64,000 nt of DNA from Sclerodactyla briareus (GCA_026419785.1 JAODTK010001477.1:558001-622000), one strand, 5' to 3'. Shown: positions 35,017 to 48,490, counted from the stretch's first letter. Program-made: numbers and translations. The notes: generated by a model from the letters alone, not told the origin.

Positions 35017-36830
35017 GTTGGCAGATAGGCAGAATGCACCCAGCCACAATGGTTGACAGATAGGCAGAATGCATCCAGCCACATAGTTGACAGATGGGCA
35101 GAATGCACCCAGCCACGTGGTTGACAGATAGGCAGAGTGCACCCAGCCACATGGTTGACAGATGGGCAGAATGCACCCAGCCACATGGTTAACAGATAGG
35201 CAGAATGCACCCTGCCACATAGTTGACAGATAGGCAGAGTGCACCCAGCCACATGTTGACAGATGGGCAGAATGTACCCAGCCACATGGTTGACAGATAG
35301 GGAGAATGCACCCAGCCACATGGTTGACAGATGGGCAGAATGTACCCAGCCACATAGTTGACAGATGGGCAGAATGTACCCAGCCACATGGTTAACAGAT
35401 AGGCAGAATGTACTCTGCCACATGGTTGACAGATAGGCAGAATGTACTCTGCCACATGGTTGACAAATGAGCAGAATGCACCCAGCACATGGTTGACAGA
35501 TGGGCAGAATGCACCCAGCACATGGTTGACAGATAGGCAGAATGCACCCAGCCACATGGTTGACAGATGGGCAGAATGCACCCTGCCACATAGTTGACAG
35601 ATAGGCAGAAGCACCCAGCCACATGGGTGACAGATGGGCAGAATGCACCCTGCCACATGGTTGACAGATGGGCAGAATGCACCCTGCCACATGGTTGACA
35701 GATAGGCAGAATGCACCCAGCCACATGGTTGACGGATAGGCAGAATGCACCCAGCCACATGGTTGACAGATGAACAGAATGCACCAGCCACATGGGTGAC
35801 AGATGGGCAGAATGCACCCAGACACATGGTTGACAGATAGCAGAATGCACCCAGCCACATGGTGACAGATGAACAGAATGTACCCAGCCACATGGTTGAC
35901 AGATAGGCAGAATGCACCCAGCCACATCGTTGACAGATAGGCAGAGTGCACCCAGCCACATGGGTGACAGATGGGCAGAATGCACCCAGCCACATGGTTG
36001 ACGATAGGCAGAAGGCACCCAGCCACATGGTTGACAGATTAACAAATGTACCCAGCCAACATGGTTGACAATAGACGAATGCCCCCAGCCCCCCATCGTT
36101 GACAGATAGGCAGAGTGCACCCAGACACATGGTTGACAGATAGGCAAATGCAACCCCACCCAGGTTGACAGATAGCATAATGCACCCAGCCACATGGTTA
36201 ACAGATAGGCAGAATGCAACCCAGTCCACATAGTTGACAGAATCAGGGCAGACTGCCCCCAGCCACATGGTTGACAGATAACAGAATGGTACCACATCCA
36301 CATGTTGACCTTAGGCAAGAAGCCCCCGCCCAAATGGTTGACAGATGAAAGACTCACCCAGCCACAGGTTTGACAGATGACCAGAATGTACCCACTCCAC
36401 ATGGTTGACATATAGGCCAGAATGCACCCAGTCCACATTGGTGGACAGATAGCAAATGCAACCCATCCACAGTTGACAGCTGCAGATGCACCCAGCCCAT
36501 GGTTTATATATAGGCAGAATGCCCCCACCACATGGTTGACAATGACAGATGCACCCCGCCACAATGTTGACAGATGACAGAATGCACCCAGCCCATGGTT
36601 GACAGATAGGCAAATGCACCCAACCACATGGTTGACAGATGAACAGAATGCACCCAGCCACATGGTGACAGATGGCAGAATGCACCCAGCACATGGTTGA
36701 TAGATAGCAGAATGCACCCACCACATGGTTTACAGATGAGGCAGAATGCACTCAGCCACATGGTTTTACATATAGGCAGAATGCACCCAGCCACTGTTGA
36801 CAGAAAGGCAGAATGCACCCCTGCCACTGG
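35017..36830. repeat. 34-bp satellite, about 53 units
   Basis: The unit reads GGTTGACAGATAGGCAGAAT followed by GCACCCAGCCACAT. Variants alternate at a few sites: ATAGG/ATGGG, GCACCC/GTACCC, AGCC/TGCC and GGTT/AGTT. From 35.0 to 36.0 kb nearly all units are 34 bp. From 36.0 to 36.8 kb units gain and lose single bases often. The unit has no minus-strand stop in any frame, so three overlapping minus frames of 356-444 codons run through the array; these are by-products of the repeat and not genes. Confidence 0.95.
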
Positions 36831-37112
36831 ATGGGGGTAAGCTAACAACTAATTGAATTGATAGATGGAAAACCACACAATGAATATAGATAGACTTCCG
36901 CAATCGTTTTCTGGTATGACCTACAGAACAAAGGAAAATACCCAACCGATGTTCATCTCACACAATATTTATTCAGTATTTTGATAGTTTAACAATAATC
37001 TTTGGTGAATATAACAATTCAAAAACACGGATATCACATCATATTTTTCACTATTACATTAGATCAAAATAATATGCATACTATATATATATATATATAT
37101 AAGTATATATCT

Positions 37113-37143
<31 letters not shown>

Positions 37144-38762
37144 TACTAAGATCTATTATATATATATATATATATTACACACACACACACACAGTAAACG
37201 AAAACTCAGAAGTAGACAACAGCACCAACTTGGGAAGGCTTGTTGTAAGATAACATAATGTATTGTTTTATATAATGACTTGATACTGCTTTTATTATGA
37301 GTGTCAATTCAAGCCGGATAATAATACAAATTTGCAGGGGTTTATGAACCATTGATTGTCCTTTTGCTGCAGTTGCAAACCACTGTATTATCAAAAAACT
37401 AGTTAGCAAGTTTCCCCTATTTGAACAAAAAAAAAATTGTTTCAAGGCTGCTCCAACCAGGAAATTCAATTCACATTTTTTGGGCCCAAAGACGGCCGCC
37501 CTATTTTTCAAAGTTTTAACAAGTCATGACTTAACTACTTCAATATGACTCAACTAACTTCATAAACAAAAATCCCCTTCTGTTTACAGTGCACCCATTC
37601 AAATCGGTCACTCGGGTGAAGATATCATGATTATGATTTTAGTGACATCTTAACCATTCCTCATGAATTTTGCATAAAAGACAAAATTTCTTACATTACA
37701 GTTCCACATCAGTTCTAAACCAATAGATTCTACACAATCTCTATCCAGTGATGGGTATAATGCTATTTACTCTGTCTTCAGCCAATTACGTTAACAGTTT
37801 CCAGCGTGTTCATAACAGTCGGCAGCACGTTTGGGTTCACGCAGACTCCTAAGAGTGAAAACAATCACACCCGCCATTTTTGCATGAGCTGCATGGCTCC
37901 TATTCAATATTGTGGCCAGTTTATATATATCCTATATTGAGGAAGCGTCCCAAGATACATACCGGCTCGGCCACTACGTTCCCAGTTAAGTTAGTTTGTT
38001 TACTTGTTGTTCCCCCCTACCAGAACCTCCACGTATGGGAACCGGCGTTTTGACAGGTCTGCTGCGACACTCTGACGGTTTGCTGATTTTTGTGCACACG
38101 GCGAGAGTCTCTTATAGTTTTTTCCAAAAATGGCTTACAGATCACACTTTGTAGATAGCTTTTATATTTTTTATCATTATTACCTAAAAATTATACTGTA
38201 CTGTTTTCATATACTGACGGTTTCTGTTTATATATTTTTAATTTATTTTAATAGTATATTCTTGTACAGTGCCTTAGAGCTTGTTTTATCATATTTGGCG
38301 CTTTAGAATAATTTTAATAATTAATATAAAGACCGGAACATCAGTATCCAGCGAACAGCTTCTGCTGTCATAAATAAATTGTTGTTGACAACCACCCCCC
38401 TGTGGAAACGGAAGTCTGGTCTCTGGGTGACAAAAATTCGGTCTCCGCTCGAGTTCACCGATATGGAAGTCGGCGTAAATAGGCAAGCTTTTTTTCCCAC
38501 ATTATTTATGTGGATATATACGTAAGTGCATTGGGTTTGTGTACCCCTAATTTGTATGTCCAACTGCATGTTTACATCGTTAAATTGGTCAAAAATCTAA
38601 ATTGGTATTTAGTTGCGATGTGCATTCTGGAATTCTTGGTAGTAAAGACAAAAGTGATTAAGAAAAAAAAGAAAGAGGAAAGTCGTTTTCACCGCACATT
38701 AAATCATAATAGATTATATTCGCACCCTACTGTAAATACATTCGAAAAATTGGCGTACAATA
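36831..38762. other. Non-coding stretch with TA and CA microsatellites
   Basis: TA runs lie at 37,081-37,174 and a CA run at about 37,176-37,192. The rest is unique DNA with no exon supported. Confidence 0.5.
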
Positions 38763-39329
38763 CAGGGGCGGCGCCGCGTGATCAGTGCCCCCTCCCCCCG
38801 TCTGGGAGCAAAGCGGAGAACGTCAGGGAAAAAGAAGAAAAAATATGTCTTTGCGCACGTCCGAGGTGTGCCACGAACTTCATTTACTATGAGGACATGT
38901 GTGCCAATTTCCGTTCAGCCCATCCGACATTATTAAATATCGTATCAGCTCTGGGCTATGCAGGTCCATGATGTGAATGCCAATACTCCTCAGTCTTCCA
39001 AGTACCAGTCGTCATTATGTGAATTTAGTTCAAGCACACATTATCTTAACACACAGTTACGTAGTCCGAGGAAAAAATATTTTGGCATTCAAAATGAATA
39101 TTTCAAAATAGGTAATTCGTGCTAGAATATCGTACTAGATAGCACCATTTTTGCGTCTGAGGGGTTTCAGTTTGCAAAAATTCGCAATGGGAGAGGGGGG
39201 ACACCCCCTCTCCTTAGACCCCTCCCCCAGATCAGTCTATCAACAAGATCACGAACAAACTACAAAACGATGGAACAACCCAGTCGGGACCCAGAGCACC
39301 CTCTCCCCGAGCACATGGCGCCGCCCCTG
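38763..39329. mobile_element. Non-autonomous hAT-like element with 8-bp target duplication
   Basis: Termini CAGGGGCGGCGCC (38,763-38,775) and GGCGCCGCCCCTG (39,317-39,329) are exact inverted repeats. Flanks GTACAATA (38,755-38,762) and GTACAACA (39,330-39,337) match at 7 of 8 bases. The 567-bp interior is non-coding; the 153-codon plus frame at 38,510-38,971 crosses the left terminus, so it is not a gene. Confidence 0.75.
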
Positions 39330-41260
39330 GTACAACACCGATAATAAGAATCGGTCTCACGAAAATCTTGTCATCTCAAAATGATTTCACACCCGCCCCC
39401 CCCCCCCCCCCTGGAAATTTATGTATAAACGCCCCTGAGCACAGGACCATATTGGACTTGATCATACACTTTGTGTAGGACCACAAGAGTTTCAGTAAAA
39501 TATTAGGTTAATTAAGATAATAATACAAATAGCATTGCTTTTCTTCCTGGACCAATCTTACAATCAACCATGGAACAGGTTTTCGTTTCCTCAAAAATAA
39601 CTTTCTGATAATATTACTAATAAAACATTTTGGACTTCTTATTCACAGCCCAAAGAGTCCTGGAATGAACACCATGAGTTCAAGAGAAATGTTTCACTTG
39701 CTACCAAACATACATCCCATTGCAAAATTGCAAACCATTTCCATGGTTCTTGAAAATGTTGAATTGGCGTTTAGACCATTTTTTTTTTTGCAATTTGATT
39801 TACGAAAGGTAGAACTCGTTTGATAGATGCTAATCATACCATAACCCTAGAGACCTTCCTATAACACATGAGGCAACTGGAAGTGACCAATAAACAATAT
39901 GTTGTTCACTGGTGTGTAACACTTGTGAAAGCATCAATCTGCAGTGACCGCATGACACCATCAAATTAGAGAATTAGAAGATTACAATCATATAGTATCA
40001 CAGTCAACCATCAGTGAAAGTCCAAGGAGGAGCAGGCCATAACAACTAGCTCTGTGTCCTCGGTAACAACCAACCCCCTCCCCCACAACCCCGCCCCCCC
40101 CCCCCCCCCATGGCCCCACCATTCCCCAGACTCTGGCCTACACCTATGAATAAGCTCATAATACTCTTCCTACAATTAAATTTGCCTTGCCTTATTGAAT
40201 TTAAAAAGAAGAACGTGCCAAAAGAGGCAATGATGACTGACAAGGAGGCCTTGCCCCAACCCCCCTGACAATGCACTGTACACTGTAAGAGATTATTCGA
40301 AAGAAAATGTACTATGTAGATGTTTTAACAAAACAAACTTTAATACCAGCCTCATTCAAAATGATCTAATTCATGATATAAATAATTGAATAATAGAATT
40401 TATTCATATCTGAATGTGTGCAGTCATTTTTTGCAACGCAAATTTATTATTATAACATATGTATGTGACTGACAGTCCGTCAATGGAATGTGAGCAATAA
40501 GATGCATTATCAAGGTCTGCACCCTTACTTGGCCTTGAAAATAGATTTGATCCTCAGTACTCCGGCAGGGATACCATAGATGTCGTGACGAAAACTGATT
40601 AAATAACGAGAAAGTTACCTTTCTAAAAATTCCCTGGATTCATGTTCAAGTATTCAAACTCTCATACAGTTCCAGCCCCCCCCCCCCCCCTCCCCCACCC
40701 ACCCACCTCCTGCCACCTCATATGACACAGAACCTTGGGTAACTTCTGCACCCCCTAACCTACATGAGTTGCAGATAGTTTTCCTAAACTCTTACTACCC
40801 TTGCTTGATGAGAGCCTGGGAAGAGAAGGCTTGGCAGAGAGGGGACACTGAGAATATTTCTGTCATAGGGATTCTCTGAGTCAACAAGGTTGAATAAAGA
40901 TAACCAAAAATTGAAAAATGTTTGTTACATAGCAGTAGCATAGTTAACATCTAACCCTAAGTGACTTTTTTATAAAGTGCCAGGATTACCATAAGTGTAG
41001 TATTCTACAATCCCCATGTCCAGGGAGGGAGGCTGATCAGCATAATACAAGGGAAACCAGGCATGCGCCCAAGGAAGTATTCGAGCAGAGGCTTCTAACG
41101 GTTCCCCAACAGAACCTTGTAGGACCGCAAACAGTGACACTTGTTTAGTCTCAATATGGGTTTTCCACCTCAACCATCCTTTAACTTTGAAAGTCCATAG
41201 CTCTGCTGACTAAGATAATCAATTTCACATTGTCTGCAAGTTTCGTGCTGGTATGAGTGT
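39330..41260. other. Non-coding stretch with C-tracts
   Basis: C-tracts of 14 or more lie near 39,395, 40,095 and 40,676 (another follows near 41,332). No exon or transposon end was recognised. Confidence 0.4.
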
Positions 41261-41264
41261 GATT

Positions 41265-41270
41265 TTTATT
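41265..41270 (-). terminator. Possible polyadenylation signal of the F-box gene
   Basis: AATAAA on the minus strand, about 0.73 kb beyond the inferred stop codon. This is a simple word match with no transcript support. Confidence 0.25.
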
Positions 41271-41997
41271 CATGGGGAACTTTGAACGTTTGTTTCTGCA
41301 CACTGTTCATACAAGGTTGAATGGCCACGACCCCCCCCCCCCCCCCATGAACATTGACACATATGTACCCCCCCCTCCCACCTTCATCAGCGCTAACACA
41401 ATATCTCTATAATCTCATTAACTGTAATCATGAGAAGGCTCCTTGTAATCCACTCTCTACTGATGACCTTGCTGCAAGGCATATCAGCCTCATGTTATCA
41501 GGCCATTAATACACAGGATTCCTTCAGCTGGCACTATGTCAACAAGGTTTCCAAAGCAAAAAATACTATACAGTGATTAACCAGACATTGTTTGCCCTAG
41601 GTCATTACTGCAGCGCAGATTTAGGGGTTGTCGGAGTGACTTGAAACTTTGCACAGAGGTTTGCCGAATGTCTAATAATGGCATTTAAAGCAGATCCCCT
41701 CCAATGTTCTGCAACAATTGACATTAACCATTTGTGCACAGGTTGTCTCTCACTTGCTACTCACTATGTTTGTGCAAATGTCAAATGCAGCAGTGTTGAA
41801 TATGCGCAGTCCACATCTGAAACTGAAATGTGCACAACAAGAATGTGGACAAATATCTGGCAACTGGGACATTCGCTAGAAGCCGGGAGAGAGCCCTCAA
41901 TCCCAGTACGGCCTTGATTTGGGTGGCCTCCATTCTCAGAGTAGAAGCCCTTGTTAGGGATGATTGACGATGGCCCTCAGTCCCAGTACGGCATTGA

Positions 41998-42626
41998 TTA
42001 CGGATACCAGTCTCTCCCGAGGTATGCAGAACCTTCTCAGTCATCTGGTCAATGCTGAACTGATCATCTTCCAGCCAGGACCTCCTCCCGTATGAAGAGT
42101 TGGGTGAGCTGCTTACCGCATCTTGGCAATCTTCACGATAGCTGCACAGTGGAACGTCGCACTCCCCGAGTCCGAGGCTCTGGAGCTGTTGACAGTGGAC
42201 GGCTATCTGGAGGAGCTCCTGTCAAGGGGTTTGTTCATTAGACACAGATGACAGATCATGAGCTGTGGCAGTGGCGCCCCACCCGGCTGAGGACCTCCTG
42301 TGAGACATACCGTCCAAAGTAGATGTGGGGTATGCGGGCATTCAAAGTTGAAGAAGACATCGTAGTCTTTGTGGTCGGGCACATAGAAATTCATGACCAG
42401 CTGCATGTTGGGGGAGTGGCGTGCGAGGAGGGCCCAACTTTCCTCACTGATGGAGTGGAACCGCTCCTGTGCATCCTCCTTCGTGATGTTGAGCTTGAGG
42501 TACTTCGGTTCCATGCTCATCCCGGCAGAGTGCAGAGAGCAGCTCATTGATTAGGTGGAGAGTAAGAGTCCAAATGAGTCCAACTGGGGAAAGCTTTCTG
42601 ACAGTGGTCCGCGATCACCGTTATTC
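41998..42626 (-). CDS. F-box protein (FBXO33-like), exon C with C-terminus
   Basis: The acceptor is strong: TTTTTTGTTGTTGTCAG|GA at 42,627. Exon B ends and this exon starts in matching phase 1. In order the minus-strand frames give ITVIADHCQKAF, LTLHLINELLSAL, PKYLKLNITKEDAQERFHSI, SEESWALLARHSPNMQLVMN, RIPHIYFGRYVSQEVLSRVG, ELLQIAVHCQQLQSLGLGE, AIVKIAKMRG and LEDDQFSIDQMTEK, then YLGRDWYP and stop TAA (42,000-41,998). This order follows the C-terminal half of FBXO33 (LxxLALDF, EHWKALSRKS, PLERIHFDSY, LLAWRCTKLTLLAIHG, NLIAIARLRG), as I recall that family. The frame moves near 42,567, 42,515, 42,340, 42,264, 42,145, 42,116, 42,080 and 42,030, and an in-frame TGA lies at 42,224-42,222. Either a young pseudogene or indel errors. 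Confidence 0.6.
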
Positions 42627-43586
42627 CTGACAACAACAAAAAATAGAGGCTTAGGCTAGGATTCCACAGATATGGTAGGAACCCTGAATGGCAGATTTAT
42701 TGAGTATGAACATGTGTCTGAAGAGGCTGCAAATAGAATACCTTATGAACCAGTGCAGCATTGATGCCACATCTCATCAACTCAATTCTATTGAATGTCT
42801 TCTTCATGAAGCAGTGTCCTTATTCATGTGCTGCTTCGACTTCCAAGACATGTTTATCTCTGAATGATCGGGACACCCACATTTACCGAGTAGAGATTAT
42901 CCATCCAAATGGGGTCAAGTTATTGTCTTACAAGCTTCCTGGACTTCTTTTTGCAATCGCAAGATTTTCAGACTTCAACCTCGGATGAATTTCTTCAATC
43001 TGACCTCAAAACGATAGGATTCATGTACTCATCATGGAGAACCATACAAAGATTGAATTTTTTTTTGAAATTTTCAGTTTTTCCACCCACCCCATGATGT
43101 ACCATTCATTCATTGGTCACTGATGACAACCACCACTATTATGATCATCTAAGTTTACAATCTGGAGGAGAAGCATTTGACTACCAAAATCCCCATGTCC
43201 CAACCATGTTGCTTTCCTCCGGTACCCTTCACCCTATAATTTGTGATTTTAAGAAAATGTAATGCCTCTTAATTGGGGAATGCGTTTTGCCATTCCTCTC
43301 ACAATGGCTCATCGCATCATGTCCTTCAAATAGTAACTGATTCAACGGTCGATAAACATGGTGCCCCAGTCTGTTTAACATTCATGATAGACTAAGCTGA
43401 GCATACCCTCAGTCCATGATAACACCGACAATGCATTATAGTAACTCAACCTAATCTGTTGGAGGAGAGAGAAGGATTTTGCAAAACTTTTACATAATAG
43501 CACAATATATCTCTTTGAGAACCTTTGATCTCAAATCTCAAATACCCTGTAGGTACTGCAAAACAACTATGGTAACACTGACCCAG
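42627..43586. other. Intron of the F-box gene, low-repeat part
   Basis: A relative of the CATCCATCC repeat lies at 42,895-43,060. Nothing else was seen. Confidence 0.4.
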
Positions 43587-44988
43587 TCAGTGGCATCACC
43601 AGACTTTTCGTCCTGGGGGGGGGGCACAGGGGGGGCAAAGGCATTTCCAAGGGGGGCACAAGAATATAACCTAAGCGGAGCGCCACCATGGTTGACGCGC
43701 ACGTCCCCGGGAATTTTTGGTTGTGCAAGCCCCCAGATGGCCGGAAATGGCCTTTCCTGGCGTTTTAGGCTGCGTATACCAAGCTTCAAACATGGGGATT
43801 TTATGATCACAAAGTTTGCAATCGGTGGAAAATTTTGACATTCATCGGAATCCGGTCCTATTGTTGTCCCAACTTTAACTTTCAGCGTACAAGAATTTTT
43901 CGGTTGTGCAAGCCCCCAGTTGGCTGGAAATGGCCTTTCCTGGCGTTTTAGGCTGCGTATACCAAGCTTCAAACATGGGGATTTTATGATCACAAATTTT
44001 GTAATCGGTGGACCATTTGGACTTTTGTCCGGAATCTAGTCCTATCGTCGCCCCGACTCTAACTTTCAGCTTTCAGCGTACAAGAATTTTTCGGTTGTGC
44101 AAGCCCCCAGTTGGCTGGAAATGGCCTTTCCCCTAGTGGTTTAGGCTGCATGTACCAAACTTCAAACATGGGCATTTTATGAATGATCAGAAATTTTGTA
44201 ATCAGTGAAAAATTTGGACATCCTATCGGACTTCAGTCCTATCATTGCCCCGAATTTTCGGTCAGAATGTTCAACAACTACTGCTCCTTACTATCGTACA
44301 CAAGTGCCAGCGCGCAAATTTATCCATATTTCCAGGGCACATCTGAAGAAATCAGGATCCCTGCAAAAATTTAAGACATTTAGCCAGCTTTAGCTCTACT
44401 GTCCCAACCATGATTTAAACTTCATGCCACAGAGAGCAGGGAACTTCCGAGTACACGCATTGAAAATCTAAAGCAGTCTGATGCCTAGCTACTGCAGCTC
44501 GAAATTGCGCGTGATGGGGGAAGACGGACAAGAGCTCATACAATGGTTTAGTCACTCAAAAGAGGTTGATTGTAGTTTTCAAGGTCAATGAAAAATTTTG
44601 TATATTTCCACCTCACAGATATGTATATAGGTAAGCTTGGGCCGGCGGCCAATGAGGCAGACATTTCCCATAGAGCTTGTGGGGATGTATGGAGATGGGC
44701 AGAGTGCAACGGGACGAATTCCAACCACTAATACCACGCGCAAGCTACAAACTTGTATCACTTTTTAGTGCATTCGAGGCAAATTTGGCATAATTACTGC
44801 CTTTCTGGTCATAAAAAACAACAAATAGCCTGTCAATAATCAAACTGGTAATCAAATACTGACTACAGAATGTTTGTTTGAAAATCACGAATGTCATTTG
44901 GGGGGGCCAACAGGGGGGCACAGAAGGTTTTCGAGGGGGGCACATGCTCCCCTCCCCCCCCCCCCTTGCGACGCCACAATATTTATGA
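43587..44988. mobile_element. Inverted-repeat element with an internal tandem repeat of 180-200 bp
   Basis: The left end GTGGCATCACCAG, followed by a G-tract and GGCACAGG, faces a right end that on the minus strand reads GTGGCGTCGCAAG, a G-tract and GTGCCCCCC. Inside, three units start with GTGCAAGCCCCCAG at 43,716, 43,897 and 44,096. They carry TGGAAATGGCCTTTCC, GGCGTTTTAGGCTGC, CCAAGCTTCAAACATGG and GATTTTATGATCACA. No coding frame is convincing and no target duplication could be fixed. It lies in an intron of the F-box gene. Confidence 0.5.
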
Positions 44989-46178
44989 TAGATTACCACT
45001 GTACTACTATCCTAGATCATGCTGATTGTGTATCACAGCAAATCAACTCAATATGCAGGGGGATTTAATTACATGCATACTAGCGTTGTGAATGGTGATC
45101 ATTTAACGCACTGCTTTTGGGGCTCGTAGGCAGAACAATTCCGTGCCTCACAATCAGGGGTACAATTAAGGTTCAAATTGCAAAACAGACCCAGGCTCCT
45201 AAACCCATACAGGCTATGGATGACCTCAATGCCCCCACTTTCCCAAAACATGTACCCCCCTCCACACAGGGCCACGGCTGCACTACAACCTGAAGAATGA
45301 GCCGAATCTAGTAGGCACATGGTGAGATTTTCGAGACACTTGAGCATGTGGTAAATTTAGCAGGGGTGGCATGTCCGTGGAAAATGTTGAGCATGCACAA
45401 AAACATTGTGGTGCAGTACTTGTGAAAAATCATTACAAGTATATTCGGTGTGTAGTAAGGTAGGGCACACAGCACAGCATGCATAGAGCATATACAATGA
45501 AGACTGCAACATTGACTTCTGGTGTAATGCTTGCAGGGTTGTTTGATTTCAATCAGACCGAGAAAAATCACAATTAAATCAGGATTTTCATTGAAAAAAT
45601 TATTTGAAGCTTCATTCATCCCTTATTTTAATGTTCACCATTCCAGCCACGAACCTACTCATACTGCACAAATCTATCTTATTGACTGATACGAAAAATT
45701 ACAATTGAAAAAAATTTGTTGAAACAATAGTATAGTCAAAATTTGTAATTTTGTGGAATAGGTTCCTGTGGTGGAACATACACATCTGTTGCGGCCGGCC
45801 AGCTTTTCTGGAAATTCAAAGACTTATCACTGTTTTCCTCCAAGAATGGGAAATGATTTATTTGAAGTGCTGAATTTTGACTTAAGTTCTTCTTGCAGAT
45901 TAGTTAATCGAGTGATGACTTCCATTTCAATATCATGATGCTTATTTTCTCAAATATTTCAAAGGCTGGATGGAACTCTAATTCACTGATTTAAAATTTT
46001 AAAGCATGATTATTTTTTTTTAATGAAAAAATCACCACCCTGCATGCCTGCCCACTCCTCTTGTTGTGGCACTTCTACTTTGACCAACTGAATAATGCCA
46101 GCTCTCTCCCAACCTGTTCAGACACTGCTACTCTACACTATCATGTGACTCACCACCCCTAGAAGAATGCATTAGGAC
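44989..46178. other. Intron of the F-box gene, unique part
   Basis: No exon or repeat array was recognised. Confidence 0.4.
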
Positions 46179-46513
46179 CGCTTTCAATATCTAACAGAGT
46201 CAGAGAGTCCTGTGGGGTCTTGGCTAAGACCAGCAGGGATGGATCATCCACTGGAGTCTCACTGAGGGCCAGGGAGGAGATGGTCTGGGGAGAGCTGACA
46301 ACCACAACGTTTAGGGCAGAGACAAACTTGTCCTTGTCAAGCATGAACGTGGGCTTTGCGCTGGACATGAGCTCAAGCGTCTTCAGGGAACAGTTGACCA
46401 TCTGGGAGAGAATGTCGCAAGCGACCTCTGCGGACTTGGGGTGGGGCGTCAATGCTGAAGGAGACAAAACGGAGGTGCTCCTGGTGTTGCTGAAGAACTT
46501 GCTTGATCAGGCC
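46179..46513 (-). CDS. F-box protein (FBXO33-like), exon B
   Basis: The acceptor CTATCTCCTCCCACATTCC-TTTCAAG precedes 46,513. The donor is AAAGCG|GTCC at 46,178, a non-ideal GT site but in phase 1 with exon C. The exon encodes [20 protein letters not shown], then [60 protein letters not shown] and [20 protein letters not shown]. The regular Leu spacing is that of a leucine-rich solenoid and corresponds to the segment of FBXO33 just after the F-box region. One frame change lies in a C-run near 46,443. Codon use and lack of stops on either side of that shift favour real coding sequence. Confidence 0.6.
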
Positions 46514-48174
46514 CTTGAAAGGAATGTGGGAGGAGATAGGTAGAACATCTTGCATTATTCAAAATCACTACATAACAATGTTCAGAAAGAGACTACTTTG
46601 GCACGTGTGTGTGTGTGTATGTCGGTTTTGAAATTTTCTAACACAGATTTGAGGTCACTGAAGGTCACTCAGTATGTCTAATTTGCATGATTATATGCAA
46701 TTTTGTTGGATTTCCACTAGTCGTTCCGAGATATTTGAAGAATGCCTGTGGTGCTACAGTATCTCCATCTTGTCACATTTATAGCTGTTTTGCCCTGTCT
46801 ATTTTATTTCTCATGTGTGGTATGTTAATATCATGACCAACTATCCTGTTCTCCATCTTTATCTTCATGATAATACTACAAAGCACCCATTCACATTTGA
46901 TGATATTCTTGGTCAAAAGAGTTTTGTGGACTCTACAAGCACGCAATTACCCGGGTGGGAGTAATAAGATGAATTTGATAAATATCTCAACGAATGACCA
47001 GAATTGTACCCTCCCCTTGTTTCTGAGTTCTGACTTCAATTTCTCAACACGATAAGGTCAAAGGGGCAAACTGGCAGCCTGAGGTTGCATGAACAGTGTG
47101 GAAAATGATCTTTTGAACCCCCCGCCCCCATCTACCCACAAAAATTGAATATCCAATCAGCACAGGGCCCCTATCAATACTAATCAACAATAACATAGTA
47201 ATAGATGGGCTGCATCTGTAATATTTTCAGAGTGGTAACTGTCTAAAATAAGCCATACTGATAGCGCTGAGGGAAAAAATGGCAATATGAGACTACCCGA
47301 CCCTGAACAGGCTGGTAATGAGTATACACAAGTGCAACAGGCCTATTGTGCATTGATAATACTGATTAACTTTCATGATCAACCATTTAGTTTTGTAGGA
47401 GTAGAAATAGTTTGACTGTTAGAACGAAATGCCAAAATTGACCCCTAGATGACCTTTGACCTCTCAATACTGATCAACAATAATATAGGAATAAATGCGA
47501 TGAATCCGTATTTAATAAATTTATTTAGAGTGGTGATTGTAAGCCATAATGGTAGAGTTGTGGGGAGAATAGCATTTGTACCTGACCCGGAACAGCCTAG
47601 TATTGAGTATGCACAAGTACAACCTTGAACAGGCCTATTAGGCATTTTAACTCTTCATGTAACCGTTGGTCTCTGATAATATCAATAAACCTTTTGCATG
47701 CTTTAATTATTTTTCGGACCCTAAAATAAATACACTAGATAGTAAAGTGATACCAAAATACAATGTCATTTGATCTCACTATGACATTGAAAATGTGAGT
47801 GACCAAAATTGTCAAGTCAGTCAGCATATTAGGTTCAAAATGGGCACAAAATGTAATCCATAGATAGGCAAACACCATAATACCAGTATTCATTATGTAG
47901 AAACAATGATGAAAGTAGCAGTTGAGGTCATTCACACATAATATATGCTACAATAACATTTAAAATCCCCGATTGTATTGAACCACCATTTGGGTATTAA
48001 ATGGTTTTGACTTTGCTGTGACCGCTACATCCGCATCCCCCGCCGTGAGATTTTTGTGTTTAAATAGCACCATAAGTCAATAATTGATCTGAAAACCTGG
48101 CACATGTCTGCCCAGGAAAACCTCAGATGAGTTTGAAAGTGGGCTCTGTGCCATGACTGCTACCCTCTATTTTG
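46514..48174. repeat. Intron with a two-copy direct repeat of about 290 bp
   Basis: 47,172-47,360 and 47,462-47,645 share TCAATACT(A/G)ATCAACAAT, AGAGTGGT, AAGCCATA, CTGACC/CGACCC with GAACAGGC, and GAGTATRCACAAGT. A TG run lies near 46,606. No exon was seen. Confidence 0.5.
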
Positions 48175-48490
48175 CAGGTTTCACAAAGTTTGTCTGATTT
48201 ACTCGAAACTTAGTGGGTGTGTACCTAAATACAAAAGGTTGGGGGTTTTTTCTGAAAAGCAATACAGTAAATTCGAGGTAACCGGAGGTCAAATTTGTGG
48301 AAACATGAAGTTTGCCGGATTTACACAAAACTCAGTGCGTTTGGATGATAGTTGCTATGCGAAAACAAGGCAATGATTTCAAGGGTCATCGTTGGTCAAG
48401 TTCATGAATTTTTTGTGATTTTCTGCCATTCAATGAGCTTAGTGAACGTAGACTACAGTTGGTTCCAAAATACATGAAGGCCTCTTTGAA
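48175..48490. repeat. Degenerate tandem repeat of about 110 bp
   Basis: AAGTTTGYCKGATTTAC with AAACT-AGTG blocks recurs near 48,188 and 48,308, with a weaker third unit after 48,400. Confidence 0.4.

Noticed and set aside
34956-36848. Minus-strand frames of 356, 370 and 444 codons
   Set aside because: They run through the 34-bp satellite, whose unit has no minus-strand stop in any phase. The Cys/Trp/Leu repeats reflect the DNA unit.
38510-38971. 153-codon plus frame
   Set aside because: It crosses the terminus of a hAT-like element and shows no domain.
43538-43993. 151-codon minus frame with an internal repeat
   Set aside because: It follows the 180-200 bp tandem repeat of an inverted-repeat element; the repeat of the DNA explains the repeated peptide.
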